DNA from: JAOUEE01 sp051011595
GTDB taxonomy: Bacteria; Actinomycetota; Acidimicrobiia; Acidimicrobiales; SHLQ01
DNA length: 10,382 nt
Direction of reading: 5' to 3'
Assembly: GCA_051011595.1 (NCBI GenBank)
Contig: JBPCTQ010000078.1
Coordinates: forward strand, 1 to 10,382
Of this stretch, positions 5,352-10,382 are shown in pieces. The translations under genes were made by a program, and so were the position numbers. Positions within the stretch are counted from its first letter, which is position 1. Each line of letters begins with the position of its first letter. Under the pieces are notes generated by a model, which was not told the origin of the DNA, ran no database searches, and saw only the letters and a list, made by a program, of their open reading frames with translations.

Positions 5352-6125
5352 ATGCCGCTTCTCGCCAACACGCGCGCCCTGGTCACCGGAGGCGGATCCG
5401 GTATCGGCGCGGTGATCGCCGAATCACTCCGGACCGAAGGTGCGGTCGTACGCGTCGCCGACATCGACGCCGACACCCGACCCGACCACCTGGTCGACGT
5501 CGGCGACGACACCGCCGTGGCTGCGATGTTCGACACCCTGCAGAGCGAGCTCGGCGGCCTCGACATCTGCGTCAACAACGTCGGTGTCAAGGGCCCCACC
5601 GGCGCGGTCGAAGACCTCGACCCGGCTGCCTTCGACGACTGTGTACGAATCAATGTCGGCGGAACGTTTCGCTGCACCCACCACGCCGTGCCGCTGATGA
5701 AAGCGGCCGGTGGCGGGGTGATCATCAACCTGTCGTCGACCGCCGGCCACCACGGGTACCCACTGCGATCTCCCTACGCCGCAGCCAAGTGGGCCATCGA
5801 AGGGCTCACCGCCACCTGGGCGATGGAGCTGGGACCCTTCGGCATTCGCGTCAACGCCATCTGCCCCGGATCGGTGGAAGGTGATCGTATGGTGGCGGTC
5901 ATCGCCGCCGAAGCCGAGGCAACCGGACGAACGTCTGCCGAGGTGCGGGCCCAGTACGAGGACCAGGTCTCGATGCGCCGCTTCGTCGGCGCCGACGAAG
6001 TTGCGGCCACGGCCGTGTTCTTGTGCACCGACGCAGCTCGCTCGGTGAACGGCCAGGTGATCAGCGTCGACGGCCATACCGAGTCGTTGCGCGCCGGCTG
6101 GCCGGCTGATCCGCCGACCCGTTGA
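5352..6125 (+). CDS. Short-chain dehydrogenase/reductase (classical SDR, probably NAD-dependent)
   Basis: The 257-aa product is a classical SDR with a Rossmann fold and conserved catalytic residues. The cofactor loop TGGGSGIG is at 12-19. The acidic Asp37 at the end of beta-2 (VADID) favours NAD(H) over NADP(H). The usual NNAG motif reads NNVG (75-78). The catalytic tetrad is Asn101, Ser129 (in NLSSTAG), Tyr142 and Lys146 (YAAAK). The C-terminal SVDGHTES region closes the fold. SDRs oxidize or reduce alcohols and ketones; the substrate cannot be read from sequence. The ATG at 5352 puts the first beta-strand right at the N-terminus, as is normal for the family. The in-frame extension to 5220 is Arg/Pro-rich and would run through an inverted repeat and a good -10 hexamer, so it is rejected. 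It converges with the aldo/keto reductase gene. Confidence 0.92.
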   Translation: MPLLANTRALVTGGGSGIGAVIAESLRTEGAVVRVADIDADTRPDHLVDVGDDTAVAAMFDTLQSELGGLDICVNNVGVKGPTGAVEDLDPAAFDDCVRINVGGTFRCTHHAVPLMKAAGGGVIINLSSTAGHHGYPLRSPYAAAKWAIEGLTATWAMELGPFGIRVNAICPGSVEGDRMVAVIAAEAEATGRTSAEVRAQYEDQVSMRRFVGADEVAATAVFLCTDAARSVNGQVISVDGHTESLRAGWPADPPTR

Positions 6126-6141
6126 CCGACCACACCAGAGT

Positions 6142-6176
6142 GCCGTCGAACCGATCGCGTCCGGTCAGGCGACGGC
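6142..6176. terminator. Nested stem-loop between convergent SDR and AKR genes (candidate terminator)
   Basis: GCCGTCG (6142-6148) pairs with CGACGGC (6170-6176), enclosing an inner ACCG/CGGT stem (6150-6153 with 6162-6165) and an 8-nt loop. It covers the 39-bp gap between the two stop codons and the end of the AKR gene. No T-tract is present. The structure is plausible but modest for GC-rich DNA. Confidence 0.3.
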
Positions 6177-7130
6177 TGTCTCGATGCGGGCCATGACCTC
6201 GTCGTCGAGCCGCTCCATCACCTCGAGCGAGGCCATGTTCTCGGTGACCTGGCTGGCTCGACTGGCCCCGGTGATCACGGTGGACACGTGGGGGTTCTTG
6301 GCGCACCAGGCGATGGCCAGCTGGGCCGGAGAGCAACCCAGATCGTCGGCGATGGGTAACAACCCCCTGACCTTGTTGTTGGCCTCGTCGGTGATGACCG
6401 CGTCGCGCAGCCATTCGTAGCCGGCCACCGTGCCTCGACTGCCGTCGGGGATGCCCTCGAGGTACTTGCCGGTGAGCACGCCTGATGCCAGCGGGCTCCA
6501 GATGGTGGTACCCATACCCAGCTCGTCGTAGAGGGGGAGGTACTCCTGCTCGACCCGCTCGCGCGACAACAGGTTGTACTGGGGCTGTTCCATCTGGGGT
6601 TTGTGCAGATTGCGCCGGTCGGCGATGTCCCAGGCCTCGCGGTACTCGTGGGCCGTCCACTCCGAGGTGCCCCAGTAGAACGCTCGGCCCGACTCGATGA
6701 TGTTGTGCATGGCCCACACCGTCTCCTCGATGGGGGTCTCGGGATCGGCCCGATGGCAGAAGATGAGGTCGAGGTGGTCGAGCCCGAACCGTTCGAGCGA
6801 CTGGTCGACCGCTTCGAGCAGGTACTTGCGGTTGAGTGTCGTCTGGGTGTTGGGACCCTTGTGGATGCCCATGTAGAACTTCGACGACACCACGTAGCTG
6901 TGACGCGGCCACCCCAACTCGGCCAGGGCCTTGCCCATGATGCGTTCGCTCTCGCCGCCGGCGTACACCTCGGCGTTGTCGAAGAAGTTGACCCCGGCGT
7001 CGTAGGCCGCCTGCATGCAGTCGAGGGCCAGGTTGGTGTCGAGCTGGTTGTCGAAGGTGACCCACGAGCCGAACGACAACACACTGACCTTGAGCCCGGC
7101 CGAACCGAGCCGGCGATATTCCATTTCCAT
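6165..7130 (-). CDS. Aldo/keto reductase, Kv-beta (AKR6)-like
   Basis: The 321-aa product is a full-length (alpha/beta)8-barrel aldo/keto reductase. The catalytic tetrad is Asp51, Tyr56 (DNAEVY), Lys84 (SSKFY) and His126 (CHRADPETP). Segments such as YWGTSEWTAHEYREA, MEQPQYNLLSRERVE, TTIWSPLASGVLTGKY and the C-terminal TVITGASRASQVTEN are characteristic of proteins related to the beta subunits of voltage-gated potassium channels. The SPLASG and GASRASQ segments line the NADPH-binding site in that group. Bacterial members are soluble NADPH-dependent reductases of aldehydes and ketones; no potassium channel gene is nearby. The start at 7130 gives the normal N-terminal EYRRLGSAGLKVS; an internal ATG at 7124 would remove only two residues. 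It is convergent with the SDR gene and divergent from the HTTM-like gene. The real substrate is unknown. Confidence 0.93.
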   Translation of the reverse strand: MEMEYRRLGSAGLKVSVLSFGSWVTFDNQLDTNLALDCMQAAYDAGVNFFDNAEVYAGGESERIMGKALAELGWPRHSYVVSSKFYMGIHKGPNTQTTLNRKYLLEAVDQSLERFGLDHLDLIFCHRADPETPIEETVWAMHNIIESGRAFYWGTSEWTAHEYREAWDIADRRNLHKPQMEQPQYNLLSRERVEQEYLPLYDELGMGTTIWSPLASGVLTGKYLEGIPDGSRGTVAGYEWLRDAVITDEANNKVRGLLPIADDLGCSPAQLAIAWCAKNPHVSTVITGASRASQVTENMASLEVMERLDDEVMARIETAVA

Positions 7131-7136
7131 GGCCAG

Positions 7137-7142
7137 GGTCTA
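7137..7142 (-). promoter_or_regulatory. Possible -10 element of the aldo/keto reductase gene
   Basis: TAGACC on the minus strand is 6 nt (CTGGCC) from the ATG at 7130, the same spacing as at radA. It lacks the final T of TAnnnT, so support is mainly positional. No other ribosome-binding site is evident before this start. Confidence 0.22.
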
Positions 7143-7250
7143 TCAGGCAGGGCTGGCCGGCGACATCGGGCAACCGGCACCGCCCGTGGAGGCGGTCGGG
7201 TCGATCGGCGACCGCCACCGAGGCCGCAATTCCACCGCGGTTCGGCCGAC

Positions 7251-7254
7251 AGGA
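7251..7254 (+). promoter_or_regulatory. Ribosome-binding site that supports the GTG start of the HTTM-like gene
   Basis: AGGA lies 6 nt before the GTG at 7261. This gene therefore appears to have a leader, unlike several neighbours whose start codons sit directly after a -10-like hexamer. The 130-bp gap to the divergent AKR start shows no clear promoter otherwise. Confidence 0.45.
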
Positions 7255-7260
7255 ACCTCC

Positions 7261-8676
7261 GTGAAGCCAATAGCCGAAGACGACAACGCACCCGTCGTTG
7301 CCGACGAATCCCCTGAACCGGCGCCGTTCATCGCGCCCGACGTCGAGAGCCCGATGGCCGGCTTCTGCCGATTCTGGGCCATTGCCATCATCGCCCACCT
7401 CATCGCCAACCCCCCACGTCCCGAGATCAGGCCCGACGGCGACCTGCTGCGATTCGCCGACCTGGGCCTGGGTGCGGCCGCCCTCTGGCTGTTCCTGCGG
7501 CCCGACAACCCCCGGGCTCGCCTGGCCACTGCGGTGCTGTTGCCGCTGACCGTCTGGTTCGAGGCGCCCTTCATCGGCAACCACTGGCTACTGGCCGGCC
7601 TGGTGTCGATCGCGCTGTTGATCTCCCACTTCAGGGCCGACCCCTGGGCCTGGTTCGCACCCACGGCCCGCATCTTGTTGATCGGCTTCTACACCTTCGC
7701 GGCCTTGGCCAAGCTCAACGAAGGGTTCTTCGATGCAGTGGCCAGCTGCGGGGTCTTCTACACCAACCAGTCGCTCGACGGCGTTCTGCTTCCCGGTCTC
7801 CCCACCGGCGGCCTGTTGGCAACGGGCATCGCCGCAGCAGTCGCGGCCATCGAGTTGTCGGTCCCCGTGCTGTTGGCGATCCGCCGCACCCGTTACCTCG
7901 GTGTGGCCGTTGCGATGGCCTTCCACTTCGCCATCAGCCTCGACCTCAACCAGCACTTCTACGACTTCACCAGCTTGTTGTTCGCGCTGTTCGTGTTGTT
8001 CCTCACCGACGGCGCCCTCCGCCGACTGGGCCGTATCGAACTGTCGATGCTGATGCAGACCCTCGTGCTGGCGTTCGTGGGGGTACTGGTGTTCACCGCG
8101 ACCACATCGAGCGATCTCGATTCGCTCGAGCTGGTTCGAATCGCCGCCATGATCCCGTGGGTGGCTTTTGGTGTGGTCACCCTGCGGCGAGTGTGGGGCG
8201 AGCGGTACCAGTCCAGGGAGAAGGCGTTCGCCGTGGTGTCGCCGGCCGCGGCCTTGCTGTTGTTGGTGGTGATCGCCAACGGGCTCACGCCGTACCTGGA
8301 GGTGAAGACGTCGACCAGCTGGAACATGTACGCCAACCTGGTGACGGGCGACGGCGAATCGAATCACTTCCTGGTGCGCCAGACGGCAGCGCCGTTCGGT
8401 CAACGGGAGACCTTCGTGGCCGTGGTCGCCACCAACGACGAGGACCTCGAGGCGTACATCGACAGCGACCTCCTGGTGCCGCGCTCCAACCTCGATCGGT
8501 ATCTCAGCGACCATCCCGACTCGACGGTGACCATCAGCGTCGACGGCAACCAGCAGACGCTGACGGCCGACGACGTCGATGCCCCCAACGTGTTCGAGGA
8601 CAAGTTCTTGTCGTTCCGCTCGATCGACGAGCAGGACCCCCCTCGCTGCCAGACCACCTTCTTACCGGCCCGCTGA
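7261..8676 (+). CDS. HTTM-like (vitamin K gamma-carboxylase-related) multi-pass membrane protein
   Basis: The product is 471 aa from the GTG at 7261, preceded by AGGA with 6-nt spacing. An acidic, proline-rich N-terminus (1-33) is followed by about ten to eleven hydrophobic segments, roughly 34-50, 67-80, 87-100, 106-123, 137-152, 183-205, 212-229, 233-249, 262-280, 290-308 and 322-340. A C-terminal soluble domain of about 130 residues follows. GFYTFAALAKLNEGF (142-156) and FHFAISLDLNQHFYDFTSLLF (221-241) recall HTTM-domain proteins, where a conserved AKLN and a helix-start His followed by an FxxF-type segment recur. PYLEVKTSTSWNMYANL (344-360) then GESNHFLVR (365-373) marks the start of the extracytoplasmic or soluble tail seen in such proteins. 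True gamma-carboxylase activity should not be assumed; the biochemical role of bacterial HTTM proteins is mostly unknown. An ATG at 7354 is an alternative start that would drop the acidic tail. Confidence 0.65.
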   Translation: MKPIAEDDNAPVVADESPEPAPFIAPDVESPMAGFCRFWAIAIIAHLIANPPRPEIRPDGDLLRFADLGLGAAALWLFLRPDNPRARLATAVLLPLTVWFEAPFIGNHWLLAGLVSIALLISHFRADPWAWFAPTARILLIGFYTFAALAKLNEGFFDAVASCGVFYTNQSLDGVLLPGLPTGGLLATGIAAAVAAIELSVPVLLAIRRTRYLGVAVAMAFHFAISLDLNQHFYDFTSLLFALFVLFLTDGALRRLGRIELSMLMQTLVLAFVGVLVFTATTSSDLDSLELVRIAAMIPWVAFGVVTLRRVWGERYQSREKAFAVVSPAAALLLLVVIANGLTPYLEVKTSTSWNMYANLVTGDGESNHFLVRQTAAPFGQRETFVAVVATNDEDLEAYIDSDLLVPRSNLDRYLSDHPDSTVTISVDGNQQTLTADDVDAPNVFEDKFLSFRSIDEQDPPRCQTTFLPAR

Positions 8677-8740
8677 CCGGTCGGGGGCAGGCCATCGAAA
8701 CCTCGTCCGTATGTGACGAGCGCCCTCGGGCTGTTGGCCG

Positions 8741-8746
8741 TACGGT
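8741..8746 (+). promoter_or_regulatory. Putative leaderless -10 element of the PEP-mutase-like gene
   Basis: TACGGT followed by CGGCCC and ATG at 8753 is the same arrangement as radA, with identity over 17 nt (8740-8756). There is no ribosome-binding site in the spacer. No convincing -35 hexamer is seen at standard spacing. Confidence 0.55.
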
Positions 8747-8752
8747 CGGCCC

Positions 8753-9568
8753 ATGGACACCTCTCGAGCCCAGGCCCTGCGCGACCTCCACGACGGCGAC
8801 GAGCTGTTCGTGCTGCCCAACCCGATCGATGTGGGGACGGCCAAGCTGCTGGAGTCGATGGGGTTCGCCGCACTGGCCACCACCAGCGCTGGGTTGGCCC
8901 GGTCAATGGGTAGGGCCGACGCGGCAGGAGCGGTGTCGGCCGACGAGGCCGTCGACCATGCTCGCCAGCTGACCGACGCCACGTCGTTGCCGGTGACCGG
9001 TGACTTCGAGGACGGCTTCGAGGTGGAACCCGAGGGTGTCGCCGCCACCATCACCGCCAGTCGAGCGGCGGGCGTCGCCGGTTGTTGCATCGAGGACGCC
9101 ACCTACGACCTCGATGCGCCGATCCACGACATCGGCCTGGCCACCGACCGCATCGCCGGCGCGGCCGACGCCGCCCATGCCGATGACCATCCCTTCGTAC
9201 TCACCGCCCGCTGCGAGAACCTGCTGTACGGCGTTGCCGATCTCGACGACACCATCACTCGCCTCCAGGCCTACGAAGCGGCTGGAGCCGACGCCGTCTA
9301 CGCCCCCGGTCTGGGCACCATCGACCAGGTGAAACGGGTGGTCGAATCGGTCGGCGTGCCGGTGAACGTCCTGATCGGGCTGGGCCAGGACTGGACACTC
9401 GACGATCTGGCCGAGGTGGGCGTGCGTCGGGTGAGTGTGGGATCGGGGTTCTCCCGGGCCGCCTTCGCCGCCGTGTACGACGCCGCCCGCCAGATCCTGG
9501 ACACGGGTCGGCTGAACCCGGCCGGTGCAGGCCTCCCCGACCTGGATGCCCTGTTCACCCAGACCTGA
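8753..9568 (+). CDS. Isocitrate lyase/PEP mutase superfamily enzyme
   Basis: The 271-aa product has the single-domain length of the PEP mutase/2-methylisocitrate lyase branch. FVLPNPIDVGTAKLLESMGF (19-38) forms the first barrel strand and helix. LPVTGDFEDGF (79-89) supplies likely metal-site acidic residues Asp84 and Glu86. GCCIEDATYD (110-119) supplies Glu114, and FVLTARCENLL (148-158) carries Arg153. AGADAVYAPGL (177-187) and PVNVLIG (203-209) complete the barrel signatures. The KKCGH loop of true isocitrate lyases is absent, so glyoxylate-cycle activity is unlikely. Enzymes of this superfamily make or break C-C or P-C bonds next to a carboxylate with Mg2+, for example 2-methylisocitrate lyase, oxaloacetate decarboxylase, PEP mutase and phosphonopyruvate hydrolase. 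No phosphonate or methylcitrate genes are adjacent, so the substrate stays open. The ATG at 8753 is fixed by the upstream -10-like module. Confidence 0.87.
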   Translation: MDTSRAQALRDLHDGDELFVLPNPIDVGTAKLLESMGFAALATTSAGLARSMGRADAAGAVSADEAVDHARQLTDATSLPVTGDFEDGFEVEPEGVAATITASRAAGVAGCCIEDATYDLDAPIHDIGLATDRIAGAADAAHADDHPFVLTARCENLLYGVADLDDTITRLQAYEAAGADAVYAPGLGTIDQVKRVVESVGVPVNVLIGLGQDWTLDDLAEVGVRRVSVGSGFSRAAFAAVYDAARQILDTGRLNPAGAGLPDLDALFTQT

Positions 9569-9615
9569 CCCCTGGCTGTTCCCCGGCGACTGAATCCGGC
9601 ACCAATCCCGATCTG

Positions 9616-9652
9616 GCGTGAGTCTGTTCGAACTATTCGAACAAACTCACGC
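9616..9652. terminator. Strong 17-bp stem-loop between convergent PEP-mutase-like and HAD genes
   Basis: The arms 9616-9632 and 9636-9652 pair at 16 of 17 positions (one C-A mismatch at 9624/9644) around a CTA loop. The stem contains TTCGAA on both sides of the loop and is far less GC-rich than its surroundings. It sits 47 bp after the plus-strand stop and 14 bp before the minus-strand stop, so a bidirectional terminator is the simplest reading. On the plus strand it is followed by AATTTGAG, only a weak T-tract. The remaining intergenic bases show nothing else. Confidence 0.7.
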
Positions 9653-9654
9653 AA

Positions 9655-9687
9655 TTTGAGTCAGACCTAGCTCAGGAGTGACTCGAA
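9655..9687. repeat. Second inverted repeat over the HAD stop codon
   Basis: TTTGAGTCA (9655-9663) pairs with TGACTCGAA (9679-9687) at 8 Watson-Crick positions plus one G-T, around a 15-nt loop that contains the HAD stop codon (TAG, minus strand). It lies directly next to the 17-bp hairpin. Confidence 0.4.
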
Positions 9688-10382
9688 GGTGTCGAGGTGG
9701 GGGTGGCTGGTGCCTTCAGCCGATCGCGAGCCGAACAGGGCCGTCGACATTCCCACTCGACGAGCGGCCTCGAGGTGCTCGACCCGATCGTCGATCATCA
9801 AACAGTTGGTCAACGGGACCCCGGTGGCGGCCTGTAGTGCCTCGTACGCCGCCGGATCGGGTTTGCGGACACCGATATCGGAGCTGATCAACCAGGTCTC
9901 GCAGTACACGTCGAGGCTGTCGCGCCGCCGCAACAGATCGAACCAACGGCTCAACCCGTTGGCCAGACAGGCCACGGTGAGCCCCTGCAGTTTGGCCCGC
10001 TCGAGGAACGTGAGGGCGCCGTCGGTGAGCGGCAGTCGGGCGACGAACTCGTGATCGAGGTGTTCGGGGTCGCCCTCCACCCGAAGCGACGACCAGAACT
10101 CGGCGGCCGACAGCCGGCCCAGGCTGGCCTGGCGGTAGCGCTCGGCCACCTCGATGGCGTCGTCGGTCCCACCGTTCTCGGTCACGAAGGGACCCAGCAC
10201 GGTGGTGATGTCATCGTCGGCGTCGAAGAGCACACCGAAGGCATCGAGCACCAGCAACTCGAGCTGACGTTTGGGCGGTGCGTCGTCATCGTCGACGGCT
10301 GCCGCGGCCGGTCGGTGCCGGTTCCGGATGGCCGTCGAGTCGGGCAGGGGCAGATCGGCGCCGGTGACGGCCCGCCAGCCGC
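9667..10382 (-). CDS. HAD-superfamily hydrolase, incomplete at window edge, possible fusion
   Basis: The frame is open from the TAG stop at 9667-9669 to the right edge, giving 237 visible residues. The C-terminal ~200 residues are a haloacid-dehalogenase-type domain. Motif I is LLVLDAFGVLFD, with the nucleophilic Asp encoded at 10243-10245. Motif II is CLANGLSRWF, motif III RKPDP and motif IV LMIDDRVEHLEAA. Two departures are visible: the residue two after the nucleophile is Phe, not the Asp of classic phosphatases, and the Ser/Thr expected before Asn-Gly in motif II is Ala. A TTG at 10257 is the nearest possible start, but it would cut into the first beta-strand and has no ribosome-binding site. 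Upstream codons instead read GWRAVTGADLPLPDSTAIRN, then an Ala/Asp-rich stretch with VDDDDAPPKRQ. This looks like the end of another domain plus a linker. The substrate is unknown. Confidence 0.8.
   Translation of the reverse strand, partial: GWRAVTGADLPLPDSTAIRNRHRPAAAAVDDDDAPPKRQLELLVLDAFGVLFDADDDITTVLGPFVTENGGTDDAIEVAERYRQASLGRLSAAEFWSSLRVEGDPEHLDHEFVARLPLTDGALTFLERAKLQGLTVACLANGLSRWFDLLRRRDSLDVYCETWLISSDIGVRKPDPAAYEALQAATGVPLTNCLMIDDRVEHLEAARRVGMSTALFGSRSAEGTSHPHLDTFESLLS

Noticed and set aside
5290..5352. tRNA-like T-arm on the minus strand (GGTTCGATTC in the radA-SDR gap)
   Set aside because: The T stem has a mismatch, and no matching acceptor, D or anticodon arms can be found within the right distance.
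5352..7130. SDR and aldo/keto reductase as a two-enzyme pathway unit
   Set aside because: They are convergent on opposite strands with no shared promoter, and nothing in either sequence indicates a common substrate.
8664..8681. 5-bp inverted repeat (ACCGG/CCGGT) at the end of the HTTM-like gene as a terminator
   Set aside because: The stem is only 5 bp with an 8-nt loop and no T-tract, which is expected by chance in this composition.
9616..9652. Integron attC site or LexA operator in the 17-bp hairpin
   Set aside because: The RYYYAAC/GTTRRRY core pair is absent, and the TCGAAC half-sites have the wrong orientation and spacing for an SOS box.
10243..10257. TTG at 10257 as the start of a complete 196-aa HAD protein
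   Set aside because: It would remove part of the first beta-strand before the catalytic Asp and has no ribosome-binding site or promoter-like hexamer; the frame remains open upstream.

Overview
The window is high-GC bacterial chromosome (mostly C/G third positions). Three things point to an actinobacterium: a Crp regulator close to the mycobacterial Crp type, the conserved block ispD-ispF-rlmB near radA, and several start codons preceded by a TAnnnT-like hexamer with little or no room for a ribosome-binding site (leaderless promoters). An Acidimicrobiia-like lineage fits, but that placement is inference. No mobile element, CRISPR array or integrase is visible.

Layout from left to right. The 5' end of a sulfotransferase-like gene (minus strand) runs off the left edge, preceded by tRNA-Thr(UGU). 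Then comes a tight minus-strand unit of ispD (MEP-pathway cytidylyltransferase), ispF (MEcPP synthase) and rlmB (23S rRNA 2'-O-methyltransferase), whose coding regions overlap by 4 nt at each junction. Divergent from ispD, with only 26 bp between the starts, is a crp-type regulator on the plus strand. It converges with a minus-strand pair: radA followed 50 nt later by a dienelactone-hydrolase-family gene.

The right half holds separate metabolic genes. An SDR oxidoreductase (plus) converges with a Kv-beta-type aldo/keto reductase (minus). Divergent from the latter is a long HTTM-like multi-pass membrane protein (plus), followed by an isocitrate lyase/PEP mutase superfamily enzyme (plus). This converges on a HAD-type hydrolase (minus) whose reading frame stays open to the right edge, so the gene is incomplete and may be a fusion. 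Hairpins lie at or near several of the convergent 3' ends.

The genes do not form one obvious pathway. ispD/ispF make isoprenoid precursors, rlmB and the tRNA serve translation, radA serves recombinational repair, and the rest are accessory enzymes of unknown substrate. I see no convincing new multigene system. The points most worth a second look are an identical 17-nt start module at two unlinked genes, a perfect 13-bp inverted repeat upstream of the SDR gene, a 17-bp near-perfect hairpin between the PEP-mutase-like and HAD genes, the possible HAD fusion with altered catalytic motifs, and unusual residues in RadA and IspF.
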